Positions 16,485 to 25,516 of a stretch of 64,000 bases of DNA are shown here, piece after piece. The notes under the pieces were generated by a model. The model ran no database searches. It was not told the DNA's origin and saw only the letters and a list, made by a program, of their open reading frames with translations. Source of the DNA: Clostridium ihumii AP5 (lineage in GTDB: Bacteria > Bacillota > Clostridia > Clostridiales > Clostridiaceae). The stretch spans positions 1 to 64,000 of the forward strand of contig NZ_CCAT010000064.1 in NCBI RefSeq assembly GCF_000612845.1, written 5' to 3'. A program made the position numbers and the translations under genes. How positions within the stretch are numbered: the first letter of the stretch is position 1; the number at the start of each line of letters is the position of its first letter.

Positions 16485-16917
16485 ATTTAACTTAAATTAT
16501 ATTTAATTACAGTTTTATGTAAACATATTAATTTATTGTTAATATTTTCTTTTTTTATTTTATTGTTTCCATTTTTGAGTTATAATTTATTTTGTATAAA
16601 ATAGAATAAAAAAGGAGAGTGATGCATATGTGGAGGATTATTCCTAATTTCTATTGTAGAATTAAGACCTCCTAATATGTAATTAATGTTGTCTTAATTT
16701 TCTTTGGAAATTATATATATATCCATAATTTTTTTATAAATTATGAGTATATATAGGATAAGTTACATACTTGAAAATATTTTAATTCATAAATATAAAT
16801 AATTTTTATATTCAAGTTTGTTTTACTCTACATTAATTAAAACATATAAAAAACTAACATGTTAATTAAATTGACTTATTATTTTGTTTATGTGTTTAAA
16901 GAAAGAAGGAATTTAAG
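16485..16917 (+). promoter_or_regulatory. long structured leader of ctc
   Basis: TATAAT at 16581-16586 and TATAAA downstream are candidate -10 elements, giving a leader of about 300 nt. It holds a 17-codon peptide ORF (16622-16675), a GGAGG/CCTCC pairing (16632-16636 with 16668-16672) around a TTCTA/TAGAA stem (49-53 with 57-61), and a competing 9-bp stem AATTAAGAC/GTCTTAATT (16660-16668 with 16691-16699). A further AT-rich hairpin lies at about 16703-16755. The first and second structures cannot both form fully. No known riboswitch is recognised. Confidence 0.4.
16622..16675 (+). CDS. candidate leader peptide of 17 residues
   Basis: An ATG at 16622 lies 3-10 nt after AAAGGAGAGTG, one of the better ribosome binding sites in the window; a second ATG follows two codons later. 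The peptide is MHMWRIIPNFYCRIKTS. There is no run of one amino acid codon as in classic amino-acid attenuators. It spans one of two mutually exclusive RNA pairings, so ribosome movement could affect the fold. It is too short to prove by sequence alone. Confidence 0.4.
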   Translation: MHMWRIIPNFYCRIKTS

Positions 16918-17457
16918 ATGAATAAATCAATAATTTTAGCAGAAGAAAGACTTAAAAACGAAACGGGTAAAAAAGTAAGAAAGCTTGGAAAGGTTCCTGG
17001 AATAATTTATGGCGAATTTTTAGAAACTAATATTCCTGTAAAAATGGATGAACCCTCACTATTAAAGCTGCTTAATGCTAATTCAGATGGTTCTATAATA
17101 CAACTTAAAGTTAACGATTGTATGAAACGTTGTGTTGTAAAAAAAGTTGAAAAGGATTGTGTTACTAATAAAATTATGCATGTTGAATTCCAATATGTAA
17201 AAGAGAATGAAGTAATAAAACTAAGACTTCCTGTAAAATTCGTTGGTCATGAGAATTTAGCACTTAAAAGATTAGTTCTTGAAAATAACTTAAATGACAT
17301 AGAACTTCAAGGTCCAGTTGAAAAAATACCTGAATACTTAGAAATAGATGTTAGTAGTTTAGAATATAATGATAAAATATTTGTAAAAGATATCAAGCTA
17401 CCAGATGATATTAAACTTATAACTAATCCTGATACACTTGTAGCTTTAGTAAATTAA
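16918..17457 (+). CDS. rplY: 50S ribosomal protein L25 / general stress protein Ctc
   Basis: L25 binds 5S rRNA in the large subunit. This 179-residue protein is the long (CTC, TL5-like) form: the N-terminal L25 domain (about 1-90, with the GKVPGIIYG motif) plus a C-terminal beta domain (about 95-179). AAGGAA precedes the ATG. In Bacillus the ctc gene is a stress gene; clostridia lack the same sigma-B control, so the long leader upstream may take over regulation here (inference). A strong terminator follows within 20 nt. Confidence 0.95.
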   Translation: MNKSIILAEERLKNETGKKVRKLGKVPGIIYGEFLETNIPVKMDEPSLLKLLNANSDGSIIQLKVNDCMKRCVVKKVEKDCVTNKIMHVEFQYVKENEVIKLRLPVKFVGHENLALKRLVLENNLNDIELQGPVEKIPEYLEIDVSSLEYNDKIFVKDIKLPDDIKLITNPDTLVALVN

Positions 17458-17473
17458 TATATTTTTATTATAT

Positions 17474-17512
17474 AAGGGTTTATCTCAGTAATGAGATAAA
17501 CCCTTTATCTTT
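17474..17512. terminator. terminator after ctc, also facing the methyltransferase gene
   Basis: AAGGGTTTATCTCA (17474-17487) pairs perfectly with TGAGATAAACCCTT (17492-17505), 4-nt loop, then a T-rich tract. Confidence 0.9.
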
Positions 17513-17533
17513 ATTTAATATATTATTTCAATT

Positions 17534-18418
17534 TTATTTTGCCTCTATAGCAATAACAGCATACCATTCATTAATAAGTGGAATTAAATCAAATTTATTT
17601 TCATTACAAATACCCTCTCCAATTGTTACTAATTTAACATTATCAAATCCTCCATTTTTATGAATATTATATACATCTTTTTCAAATACCATTTCACCAA
17701 TACTATCTAAATTACATAATTTTAAAGCATCATTTATCTTTGACTTAATGTTTTCATTATCTTCTTCTATCATTGCGGAATTTATAAGTTTTCCACTTTG
17801 CTTAAGTACTCTTTTGCATTCTTTAATTCCTTCAAGTTGAATTCCAATCATATTACATATTCCAAAGAAACTTACACATCTATCTATAGTTTTATCTTTT
17901 AATGGCAAATTCAAGCAATCACAAGCTATAAAATTAACTTTCAAAGAACTGTTTGTATTTTTTAATTTTATCCTATCATATTTTAATACTTCAAAACTTA
18001 AATCTGTTAAAATTATTGTTGGATTATAATTAATATTGGCAGCCATATATCTTGCAAGCATTCCTCTTCCAGATGCTATATCTAACACAACCTCTGGCAT
18101 ACTGCAATTTAGATCATCTATAATGTACTTTTTTAATTTATTATTTAAGTCACTTATTATAACATCAGTATTTTCTTCTATTTTTTTATCTAATTCATCA
18201 TAATTAAGCTCCTTATAAGACTCACTCCATTGATTCATAGATTCTTGTTCTTTTGAGTTAAAATCTAGTACACCATCCTTTATTGAATACTTCTCTCCAC
18301 AATTACAAAAAATTTCTCCATCTAATATCTCATTATCTTCCTCTTTTGTAATGTTATTAATCTTAAATTTTCCATTGCACTTTGGACACTTAACTATTTC
18401 TAATAAATCTAAATACAT
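17534..18418 (-). CDS. SAM-dependent methyltransferase with N-terminal zinc ribbon
   Basis: The 294-residue protein starts with a Trm112-like zinc ribbon (Cys11, Cys14, Cys38, Cys40) and continues with a class I Rossmann methyltransferase whose SAM loop is VVLDIASGRGML at about 112-123. The order zinc ribbon plus methyltransferase resembles RlmA-type 23S rRNA methyltransferases, but the core is divergent and the substrate is unknown. GGGGG lies 9 nt upstream of the ATG. It follows dinB with a 21-nt gap, so they are probably co-transcribed. Confidence 0.8.
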   Translation of the reverse strand: MYLDLLEIVKCPKCNGKFKINNITKEEDNEILDGEIFCNCGEKYSIKDGVLDFNSKEQESMNQWSESYKELNYDELDKKIEENTDVIISDLNNKLKKYIIDDLNCSMPEVVLDIASGRGMLARYMAANINYNPTIILTDLSFEVLKYDRIKLKNTNSSLKVNFIACDCLNLPLKDKTIDRCVSFFGICNMIGIQLEGIKECKRVLKQSGKLINSAMIEEDNENIKSKINDALKLCNLDSIGEMVFEKDVYNIHKNGGFDNVKLVTIGEGICNENKFDLIPLINEWYAVIAIEAK

Positions 18419-18439
18419 AACATCTTACCCCCTTAATAT

Positions 18440-19483
18440 TTAAAACAACTTCAGTTGTTCTATTTCACACTCCCCAAGTGATGAGATTGTCAATCCTATT
18501 AATCGTATATCTTCTTTTAATTCTATACTATTTAGTATTTCTAAAGCTTCAATATAAATTTCCTCATTAGTACTAATATATGTATTTAACGTTCTACTTT
18601 TTGTGTGATTTTCAAAAGATGCTGTTTTTATTTTAACTGTTAAAGTCCTTCCTGATAAATTATTTCTTTTTAAGTATTCTTCTATTTTAAATGAAAATAT
18701 TTTCAAATACTTTTTCAATTCATCTTTATCTTTTGTATCATTTTTCAATGTTATTTCTTTTCCAATGGATTTTCTTTCTCTAGTTGTAATTACTTCTCTA
18801 TTATCCATTCCTCTAATTCTATAATAAATTTCTATTCCTTGTTTCCCAAAATATTCATAGAGAAATTCTTTATCTAAATCATACAGTTCTTTTATATTAA
18901 AAATAGCCATATTATTAAGTTTTCTTTCCATTTGTTTTCCTAGTCCATGAACTTTCCCTATAGAAAGAGGCCATAATATCCTAGGTATCATTTCTTTATC
19001 TATAATCTTTATACCATTAGGTTTATTCCAATCTGATGCTAACTTTGCTAAAAATTTATTATATGATATGCCTACCGATAAAGTAAGTTTTACCTCATCC
19101 ATTACAAGTTTTTTTATTCTTTTTGCAACTATATATGCATCTTCATTTATATCCGTTATATCTAAATATGCTTCGTCTATACTAACAGGTTCTATTTTTC
19201 CTGTAATTCTATGTAAAATTTCAAAAACTTTACTTGATACTTCTTTATATCTTGAAATTCTTGTAGGTAAAAATATTGCATTTGGACATAGTGCTTTAGC
19301 CTTATATATAGGCATAGCTGACCTTATTCCATATTTTCTAGCTTCATAAGAGCATGTAGCTACAACACCTCTTTCTGAAACTCCCCCAACAACAACTGGC
19401 TTCCCTCTTAATTTAGGATTATCCAAAACCTCTACAGATGAAAAAAATGCATCCATATCTATATGAATGATTACTCGCTCCAA
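18440..19483 (-). CDS. dinB: DNA polymerase IV
   Basis: A Y-family polymerase that bypasses damaged bases without proofreading. The 347-residue protein has HIDMDAFFSSVE near the start and SIDEAYLDIT, carrying the catalytic Asp and Asp-Glu residues, then helix-hairpin-helix and little-finger regions. A short C-terminal tail QLKLF could serve as the beta-clamp motif. I prefer the TTG at 19483, five nucleotides after GAGGTGA, giving MERVIIHIDMD as in relatives; the in-frame GTG at 19492 overlaps that binding site. No LexA box was seen. Confidence 0.93.
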   Translation of the reverse strand: MERVIIHIDMDAFFSSVEVLDNPKLRGKPVVVGGVSERGVVATCSYEARKYGIRSAMPIYKAKALCPNAIFLPTRISRYKEVSSKVFEILHRITGKIEPVSIDEAYLDITDINEDAYIVAKRIKKLVMDEVKLTLSVGISYNKFLAKLASDWNKPNGIKIIDKEMIPRILWPLSIGKVHGLGKQMERKLNNMAIFNIKELYDLDKEFLYEYFGKQGIEIYYRIRGMDNREVITTRERKSIGKEITLKNDTKDKDELKKYLKIFSFKIEEYLKRNNLSGRTLTVKIKTASFENHTKSRTLNTYISTNEEIYIEALEILNSIELKEDIRLIGLTISSLGECEIEQLKLF

Positions 19484-19593
19484 ATATTTCACCTCTGCTA
19501 CTTTTTATATTTTCATAACTTCTATTATATCATTTTATAGCTTTTCTTTTTAAAATTATAAATAAAATTTACAATTATTTATCAATATAAAAA

Positions 19594-19628
19594 AATAAAG
19601 TCCTGCTATAAGCAGAACCTTATTTTTT
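19594..19628. terminator. bidirectional terminator between dinB and the M18 peptidase
   Basis: AATAAAGTCCTGC (19594-19606) pairs with GCAGAACCTTATT (19612-19624), allowing two G-T pairs. T runs lie on both sides; it would end the aminopeptidase transcript. Confidence 0.85.
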
Positions 19629-19644
19629 ATATTATAAATTTTAA

Positions 19645-21030
19645 TTAAGCTTCTATTAAGAATGCTTCATATGCTCTTCTTGCTTCATATATATCAGCTT
19701 TACTTGCTATTTCATATGGAGCGTGCATGTTGTGTAGAGCAACTCCTGAGTCGATAACTTCCATTCCATACTCAGCTAAGATGTAAGCGATTGTACCACC
19801 GCCGCCTTGGTCAACTTTTCCAAGCTCTGATGTTTGCCAAGAAACATTGTGTTTTTCCATTATGCTTCTTAACTCAGCAATGAATTCTGGGTTAGCATCG
19901 TTACAGCCACCTTTTCCTCTTGCTCCAGTATATTTATTGAATACAATACCTTTTCCGAAGAATGCATTGTTTTGTTTTTCACTTACTGATGGATAGTTTG
20001 GATCAAATGCAGCACTTACGTCTGAAGATAACATTTTTGAGTTAGCTAATGCTCTTCTTACTTTTAAGTCACTGTAATCCCCCATTAAGTTTACAACTTC
20101 AGCAACCATGTTTTCGAAGAATCTTGATTGCATTCCTGTAGCACCTTGGCTTCCAACTTCTTCTTTATCAACTAATAAAGTTACACAAGTTTTCTTTGTT
20201 TCTGTTAAAGCTGCCATTGCTTCATATGAAGTATAAGCACAGATTCTATCATCATGTCCATATGCCATAACCATAGAATTGTCTAATCCATAATGTCTAG
20301 CTCTTCCAGCTGGAACTACTTCAAGTTCTGCTGAAACGAAATCTTCTTCATCTATTCCGTATTTTTCATTTAATAATCTTAATGCATTTAATTTAACTCT
20401 ATTTTTAGCTTCTTTGTCTTCAACTGGAATACTTCCTATGCAAACATTTAAGTCTTCACCTTCGATACCTTTTGCTAAAGTTTTAGCCATTTGGTCTCCT
20501 GATAAGTGAATTAATAAGTCAGAAATTCCAACTACTGGTTCATTTTCATCTTCACCTAGAACAACATTAACTATTGATCCATCTTTTTTACAGAATACTC
20601 CGTGTATTGCTAATGGAAGAGTTGTCCATTGATATTTTTTAATTCCACCATAGTAGTGAGTTTTTAACATTGCAAAATCTGCATCTTCATATAATGGATT
20701 TTGTTTTAAGTCTAATCTTGGTGAGTCAATGTGAGCTCCTAAGATGTTAAATCCTTTTTCTATTGGTTCTGAACCGATTAAGAATAATGCTAAAGTTTTT
20801 CCCATGCAATTAGCATATACTTTATCTCCAGCTTTTAAAGATTTATATGTATTTATATCTTTATAACCTTGAGCTTCTGCTAATTTAGTGAATTCTACAA
20901 CACATTCTCTTTCTGTTTTGCATTTAGACATGAAGTCTACATATCTATTTGATAATGCAAATACCTTTTCTAAATCTTCTTTAGTGTATTTGTCCCAAGC
21001 TAATTCATATTTTTTTGTTAAATCTGCCAT
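19645..21030 (-). CDS. M18 family aminopeptidase
   Basis: A cytosolic dinuclear-zinc aminopeptidase of 461 residues that trims N-terminal residues, in this family often acidic ones. The metal and catalytic blocks are present in order: GAHIDSPRLDLK, AYGHDDRICAYTS, LLVDKEEVGSQGATG, SSDVSAAFDPN and NMHAPYEIASK. Length and motif order match M18 aminopeptidase 1 proteins of clostridia. The codon choice looks like that of a well-expressed gene. GGGAGG lies upstream of the ATG, behind a TTGTAA-17-TACAAT promoter. It is monocistronic. Confidence 0.94.
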   Translation of the reverse strand: MADLTKKYELAWDKYTKEDLEKVFALSNRYVDFMSKCKTERECVVEFTKLAEAQGYKDINTYKSLKAGDKVYANCMGKTLALFLIGSEPIEKGFNILGAHIDSPRLDLKQNPLYEDADFAMLKTHYYGGIKKYQWTTLPLAIHGVFCKKDGSIVNVVLGEDENEPVVGISDLLIHLSGDQMAKTLAKGIEGEDLNVCIGSIPVEDKEAKNRVKLNALRLLNEKYGIDEEDFVSAELEVVPAGRARHYGLDNSMVMAYGHDDRICAYTSYEAMAALTETKKTCVTLLVDKEEVGSQGATGMQSRFFENMVAEVVNLMGDYSDLKVRRALANSKMLSSDVSAAFDPNYPSVSEKQNNAFFGKGIVFNKYTGARGKGGCNDANPEFIAELRSIMEKHNVSWQTSELGKVDQGGGGTIAYILAEYGMEVIDSGVALHNMHAPYEIASKADIYEARRAYEAFLIEA

Positions 21031-21103
21031 ATTTTTTTCCTCCCTAAAATTTAAATTTTGAAAAAATTTATATCATTTCAAATTTTTATATCTCTCGGAA
21101 TAT

Positions 21104-21132
21104 ATTGTACATAATATTTCTAATAATTACAA
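21104..21132 (-). promoter_or_regulatory. promoter of the M18 aminopeptidase gene
   Basis: On the minus strand TTGTAA (21127-21132), 17-nt spacer, TACAAT (21104-21109), leaving a leader of about 70 nt. Confidence 0.6.
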
Positions 21133-21194
21133 ATGTTATTTTCTTATTTTTTTTAAATTGTTCAATAATTATTAACATTTTCTTAACTTTTTCT

Positions 21195-22109
21195 TCAAAT
21201 CTCTATGTTATTTAAATCTTCTAACCTTTTTTCAATAGTTTCTACTGCAGTAATATTTTGAGTAGCATTATATCTAAAATTAACCGCTGCTGCTTCTATT
21301 ATAACTGCTAAATTTCTACCTGGCCTTATTGGTAAAGTTATTTTTGGAACTTTAACATTTAATATTTCTATTTCTTCTTTATCAATTCCCAATCTTTCAT
21401 AATATTTATCAGGATTCCAATTTTCAATAGATATAACTAGTTTTATAAATTTTCTAGGGATTATAGCACTTAATCCATATATAGCAGAAATATCTATTAT
21501 GCCTAATCCTCTAACTTCTAACATTCCCTTAGTTACATAGGGACATGTTCCTTGAAGTGTTCCATCTATTTCTTTTATATCTACAGCATCATCTGCAACT
21601 AGTCTATGTCCTCTTTTTATAAGCTCTAATGCTGTTTCACTTTTCCCAATTCCACTTTCACCTAAGATAAGTATTCCTATACCATACACATCTACTAGAA
21701 CTCCATGCATTCTAGTTTCTGGCGCTAATTCTGTTTCTAAAAAGTTAGTGATTCTTCCTGTAAATTTGCTAGCTTTTAATTTTGTTCTCAAAATCCATAT
21801 CCCATGAGTTTTAGCGCATTGTAAAAGTTCATCATCTACTTCTAATCCACGAGTTATAATTATACAAGGAATATCTAAAGAAAAGAACTTATCTATTCTT
21901 TCACTCCTTAATTCTTTCGAAAGCGACTTTAAGTAGTAATATTCGCTTTTACCAATTACTTGTATTCTTTTCGTGTCGAAATAATCATAATACCCAGATA
22001 ATTGAAGTCCAGGCCTGTTTATATCACAGGCCTTTATTTCTTTTTCTGTATTTCCTTCAATTAAAACTTCTACATTAAAATTTTTTATTATATCTTCAAC
22101 AGTTACCAT
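21195..22109 (-). CDS. hprK: HPr kinase/phosphorylase
   Basis: HprK phosphorylates and dephosphorylates Ser46 of HPr, setting carbon catabolite repression in Firmicutes. The 304-residue protein has the N-terminal domain, His136 in RMHGVLVD, the P-loop GESGIGKS at 150-157, and the HprK signature LEVRGLGIIDI at about 197-207. AGGAG lies upstream. It follows the DUF896 gene by 14 nt. Neither HPr nor CcpA is in this window. No lgt gene follows it, unlike the Bacillus order. Confidence 0.97.
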   Translation of the reverse strand: MVTVEDIIKNFNVEVLIEGNTEKEIKACDINRPGLQLSGYYDYFDTKRIQVIGKSEYYYLKSLSKELRSERIDKFFSLDIPCIIITRGLEVDDELLQCAKTHGIWILRTKLKASKFTGRITNFLETELAPETRMHGVLVDVYGIGILILGESGIGKSETALELIKRGHRLVADDAVDIKEIDGTLQGTCPYVTKGMLEVRGLGIIDISAIYGLSAIIPRKFIKLVISIENWNPDKYYERLGIDKEEIEILNVKVPKITLPIRPGRNLAVIIEAAAVNFRYNATQNITAVETIEKRLEDLNNIEI

Positions 22110-22123
22110 ACTTAAATTTCTCC

Positions 22124-22309
22124 TTAACTTCTTGGTTTTGGTGGAATTCTTTCTATTCCCTCTAACTGTGCTCTAAAATTTCTTTTTACATTGTTTATGT
22201 ATCTTTGTCTTAATTCTTGTTGTTCTTCTTTTTCTTCTTCAGTTAATCCTTCATTTTGACTTTTTTTGTACAAATAGTTTATTCTTTCTATCATTTTATC
22301 AAAATCCAT
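22124..22309 (-). CDS. DUF896 (YnzC-like) small protein
   Basis: A 61-residue helical protein: ERINYLYKKSQNEGLTEEEK then QELRQRYINNVKRNFRAQL and a Pro-rich end. This is the DUF896/YnzC family of Firmicutes: small, cytosolic, made of two helices, with no established enzymatic function. GAGGT lies upstream of the ATG. It is co-transcribed with hprK (14-nt gap); whether that link means anything for catabolite control is unknown. Confidence 0.9.
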   Translation of the reverse strand: MDFDKMIERINYLYKKSQNEGLTEEEKEEQQELRQRYINNVKRNFRAQLEGIERIPPKPRS

Positions 22310-22480
22310 AATAATACCTCTTTCTTAATTCGATTGCTTTTTACATTTTTTTCTTTATATATTTTTTAAAATTGCTTCTTTAATACTGGTATCTGTCTAT
22401 TTACTAGCTTTTTTTCTTTTTTATGAATATACTTTCATAATTTTTTATATATTGTAAAAAAATAATTAAAAATGTATTTT

Positions 22481-22527
22481 TTTGACAAAACTTTTCTCTT
22501 AACATTACTAATTATTTCTGATACAAT
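22481..22527 (+). promoter_or_regulatory. promoter of the Spo0E-like gene with a possible Spo0A box
   Basis: TTAACA (22499-22504), 17-nt spacer, TACAAT (22522-22527). Ten bases upstream, TTTGACAAA (22481-22489) is the reverse complement of TTTGTCAAA, which fits the Spo0A box TTTGTCRAA. In DNA this AT-rich such a match can arise by chance. Confidence 0.45.
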
Positions 22528-22578
22528 TTAATTTGTAAAAATCAGTAAAAAAAATAATATTTATGTAGGAGAAAGAAA

Positions 22579-22740
22579 ATGAATGTTGATGCCAAAATTT
22601 TACAAGAAAAAATTGACTACTACAAATCTATCTTAAATTCATTAGTTTTAAAAAATTCAATAACTGATAATGAGATAGTCAATTATTCCCAAATGTTAGA
22701 TAAATATATAGTTGAATATCAAAAACTTATTTTTAATTAA
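22579..22740 (+). CDS. Spo0E-like aspartyl-phosphate phosphatase
   Basis: This 53-residue protein is easy to miss. It matches the Spo0E family: two helices and the YSQMLDKYIVEYQK segment at 36-49, holding the SQxLD signature (Ser37, Gln38, Leu40, Asp41). Family members remove phosphate from Spo0A-P (or related regulators) and hold back sporulation. TAGGAG lies 8 nt upstream of the ATG. It has its own promoter and a terminator, and lies between the hprK pair and an acidic protein gene. Clostridia usually have several such genes; the target here is inferred. Confidence 0.85.
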   Translation: MNVDAKILQEKIDYYKSILNSLVLKNSITDNEIVNYSQMLDKYIVEYQKLIFN

Positions 22741-22780
22741 TTAGATAAAATTTCATATATACGTTAAATACATATATTGT

Positions 22781-22830
22781 TCAAGCTTCAGATATTTATT
22801 CCTTTCTGAAGGCTTGATTTATTTTTTATC
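22781..22830. terminator. terminator between the Spo0E-like and acidic protein genes
   Basis: TCAAGCTTCAGA (22781-22792) pairs with TCTGAAGGCTTGA (22805-22817) with one bulge, followed by a T-rich run. It overlaps the stop of the convergent gene. Confidence 0.8.
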
Positions 22831-23217
22831 TAAATTTAACATTATTAAATCTATATCATCTATTTCATTTTTAGAAAATACTGCTATAAAATTCATAACA
22901 TCATAACACACTTCAGTTGGTTCATAACATATCACTTCATAATTTAATTCTACTTCTTCACTACACTCTTCTACAATCTCTTCCACATTATCCATTGCAA
23001 AATCAGTTAAATATGGCAATAGATATTCATAATACCAACTTTCACTTTTACTTTCTTCCTCACATTCATCATTTGCATATTCTTCTGCTGCCTCTAGTTC
23101 TAAATCATCAAAGTAATAATTAAATTTTAATATTATTCTTGAATCATCATAAGATAACTCTTTTATATCCTCTAGATCACATTCTGCTAAAAACTCTACT
23201 ATTTTCTTCTTATCCAA
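22819..23217 (-). CDS. acidic protein of unknown function
   Basis: I do not recognise this 132-residue protein. It is strongly acidic, with Glu/Asp clusters at about 42-58 (ELEAAEEYANDECEEES) and 78-92 (VEEIVEECSEEVE), and several Cys. No signal peptide, membrane segment or catalytic motif is seen. The start is TTG with GAGGAGG seven nucleotides upstream; the nearby ATG is out of frame. The strong ribosome binding site and terminator support it as real. It is divergent from arginase, single, and cytosolic by appearance. Confidence 0.75.
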   Translation of the reverse strand: MDKKKIVEFLAECDLEDIKELSYDDSRIILKFNYYFDDLELEAAEEYANDECEEESKSESWYYEYLLPYLTDFAMDNVEEIVEECSEEVELNYEVICYEPTEVCYDVMNFIAVFSKNEIDDIDLIMLNLDKK

Positions 23218-23400
23218 AACATTACCTCCTCTAATTATTATAAATCTATTATATTATATACTCAAATAGCAAATGCTTTTATTATAATTTTAACATTTTT
23301 CTTAATTTTTATAATGTTGAAATTTAAAGTTTTTTTTCAAAACTACTTATATTTTTTTTCATTTTGTTATATAATTTTAAATCGCAAAGGAGGAATAATT

Positions 23401-24297
23401 ATGCAAATAAATGTTATAGGTGTGCCTTTATTTTTAGGCTGCGACAAAAAAGGTGTAGATTTATCACCAAATCAATTAAGAGAACAAGGTATGTTAGATA
23501 TTTTGAGAAAGAATAATCATACAGTTTTCGACTTAGGAAACTTATATGTTCCTTCTATTAGTGAATGTGATAAGTTTTCTTCTCACCCTAAAATGAAATA
23601 TCTTAATACTATAGTTGAGGTAAATTCAAATTTAGCTCAAACTGTTTACTCTTCATTAAATTCTAATTCTTTTCCTTTAGTTATTGGAGGAGATCACTCT
23701 TTAGGATTAGGTAGTATTTGTGGTGCTAGTAAATACTATGAAAATCTTGGAGTAATATGGATTGATGCTCATGGTGATATAAATACACCAGAAACTTCAC
23801 CTACTGGAAATGTTCATGGAATGCCTTTAGGTGCTGCAATGGGTTTTGGAGACAAAACTTTAACTAATTTATATTTTAATGGTTCTAAAGTTAATCCTAA
23901 AAACGTTTTTATCATTGGTGCTAGAGATTTAGATAAAGGCGAATTAGAATTAATATCTAAAGAAGGTATAAATGTATATTCTACTAAAGATGTAGAAAGC
24001 AAAGGTATACTTTCTATACTAGAAGATATAAACAATATATTAAACAAAAATAATGTAGAAAACATACATCTTAGCTTTGATATAGACTCTATTGATCCTG
24101 AGTTTGCATCTGGAACTGGAACACCAGTACCTGATGGTATGACAGTGGATGATGTAAAAACCTTATTATCTAACCTTTTAAAAACAGGTAAAATAAAATC
24201 TATGGATTTTGTAGAATTAAACACAAAGCTTGAAGATGGTACTATTACTATAAACTTATGTTTAGATCTTTTGGATGTTATATCTGAAAGCTTATAA
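23401..24297 (+). CDS. rocF: arginase
   Basis: The 298-residue ureohydrolase splits arginine into ornithine and urea with a dimanganese centre. The metal ligands lie in GGDHSLGLG, WIDAHGDINTP and SFDIDSIDPEFASGTGTP; TSPTGNVHGMPL in between carries the substrate-loop His. The pattern fits arginase more than agmatinase. The ATG at 23401 follows AAAGGAGG; an upstream in-frame ATG gives a hydrophobic extension with no binding site and is rejected. The gene is single and ended by a palindromic terminator. No urease or ornithine pathway gene is adjacent. Confidence 0.93.
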   Translation: MQINVIGVPLFLGCDKKGVDLSPNQLREQGMLDILRKNNHTVFDLGNLYVPSISECDKFSSHPKMKYLNTIVEVNSNLAQTVYSSLNSNSFPLVIGGDHSLGLGSICGASKYYENLGVIWIDAHGDINTPETSPTGNVHGMPLGAAMGFGDKTLTNLYFNGSKVNPKNVFIIGARDLDKGELELISKEGINVYSTKDVESKGILSILEDINNILNKNNVENIHLSFDIDSIDPEFASGTGTPVPDGMTVDDVKTLLSNLLKTGKIKSMDFVELNTKLEDGTITINLCLDLLDVISESL

Positions 24298-24300
24298 TAA

Positions 24301-24333
24301 AAAAACTATAGGCAAAATTTGCCTATAGTTTTT
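24301..24333. terminator. bidirectional terminator between arginase and flavodiiron genes
   Basis: AAAAACTATAGGCAAA (24301-24316) pairs perfectly with TTTGCCTATAGTTTTT (24318-24333). It is a near-continuous palindrome, with T runs either way. Confidence 0.92.
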
Positions 24334-24337
24334 TACA

Positions 24338-25516
24338 TTACTTTATTAATTTTAAATACTCATCTATAAAGTTTTTACATTCCTCATATTCTTTTTCACT
24401 AGGTACAAAATTAAATTTAAATCCATTATCTAATGTTTTAAATTTTAATTCTTTTAATCTATTATGAAGCATTGATACCCCTTCACCGCTCCAACCAAAA
24501 GATCCAAATGATTCTGCTGCTTTTCCCTTATTAACTACAGCACTAATACCAGTTAATAAATTCCATGCAGGCGCTACTGCATCTTGATTTATTGTTGGTG
24601 ATCCTACTAATATTCCACTTGCTTTATCAACTTTGTCAATTAAATTTATTAAATTATGACTTGTTATTTCATGCGCTTCTGCTTTTATCCCTCTTTCATT
24701 TATTAAATCTCTCATGAAAAATGCTATTTTTTCTGTATTACCATAAGCAGAAATATAAAATATTTGTACATTCTTTTCCTTTATTGGTTCTTCTTCAGCC
24801 CATTTTCTATATAAATCTATATACTTAAATATTTGTCTTTTTGTATGAATTGGTCCATGACTTGGAGCTACTAAATCAAGTTCTAAATCTTCTATTTTAT
24901 CTAGTCCCATATTTACAAATTTCTTGAATGGTCCCATTATGCAATCGAAATATAATTTCATTTCACTTTCATAATCTCCACCACAATCTCCAGTTATACA
25001 TCCTGTTGGACAATAATGACATCCCATTACATCACAAGTAAATAATGTTCTATCATATTCATCATATGTGAACATTGTATCTGGCCAATGTAAATTTGGT
25101 GCTGATATAAATTTTAATGTTCTCTTTCCTATATTTAATTCTTTATCTGCTACTAATTTATTGAATGGTCTATTTAAAATGTTTTCTAAATACTTTAATG
25201 CCGCTTTAGATGCTACTATAGTAGCATTAGGATATACATCTAAAACCTTTTCTAAAGATCCACTATGGTCAAGTTCAGTATGGTGAACTACTATATAATC
25301 AATACCTTTATCACCTATTACTGATTTTATATTTTCTAAAAACATATCTGAAAATCTATTTTTTACAGAGTCAAATAGAACTATTTTTTCATCTTGTATT
25401 AAGTAAGAATTATAAGTAGTTCCTCTTTTAGTTTCCATTATTATATCAAAAACTCTAAGTTCAGGGTCACTAACACCTACCCAATATAAATCTTCTTTTA
25501 ATTTTTCTGGTTTCAT
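24338..25516 (-). CDS. fprA: flavodiiron protein (FprA, A-type flavoprotein)
   Basis: This cytosolic 392-residue enzyme reduces O2 to water (or NO to N2O) and protects anaerobes. The N-terminal metallo-beta-lactamase-like domain binds two irons: His79, Glu81, Asp83, His84 (HHTELDHSG), a further His in SAPNLHWPD, Asp in TCDVMG, and His in APSHGP. From about residue 253 there is a flavodoxin domain that binds FMN ([13 protein letters not shown]). A Cys-rich insert ([13 protein letters not shown]) is notable but common in clostridial homologues. GAGGG precedes the ATG. It is a single gene. Confidence 0.94.
   Translation of the reverse strand: MKPEKLKEDLYWVGVSDPELRVFDIIMETKRGTTYNSYLIQDEKIVLFDSVKNRFSDMFLENIKSVIGDKGIDYIVVHHTELDHSGSLEKVLDVYPNATIVASKAALKYLENILNRPFNKLVADKELNIGKRTLKFISAPNLHWPDTMFTYDEYDRTLFTCDVMGCHYCPTGCITGDCGGDYESEMKLYFDCIMGPFKKFVNMGLDKIEDLELDLVAPSHGPIHTKRQIFKYIDLYRKWAEEEPIKEKNVQIFYISAYGNTEKIAFFMRDLINERGIKAEAHEITSHNLINLIDKVDKASGILVGSPTINQDAVAPAWNLLTGISAVVNKGKAAESFGSFGWSGEGVSMLHNRLKELKFKTLDNGFKFNFVPSEKEYEECKNFIDEYLKLIK

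Noticed and set aside
23314-23400. N-terminal extension of arginase
   Set aside because: The in-frame ATG at 23314 has no binding site; AAAGGAGG sits just before the ATG at 23401, where the family start lies.
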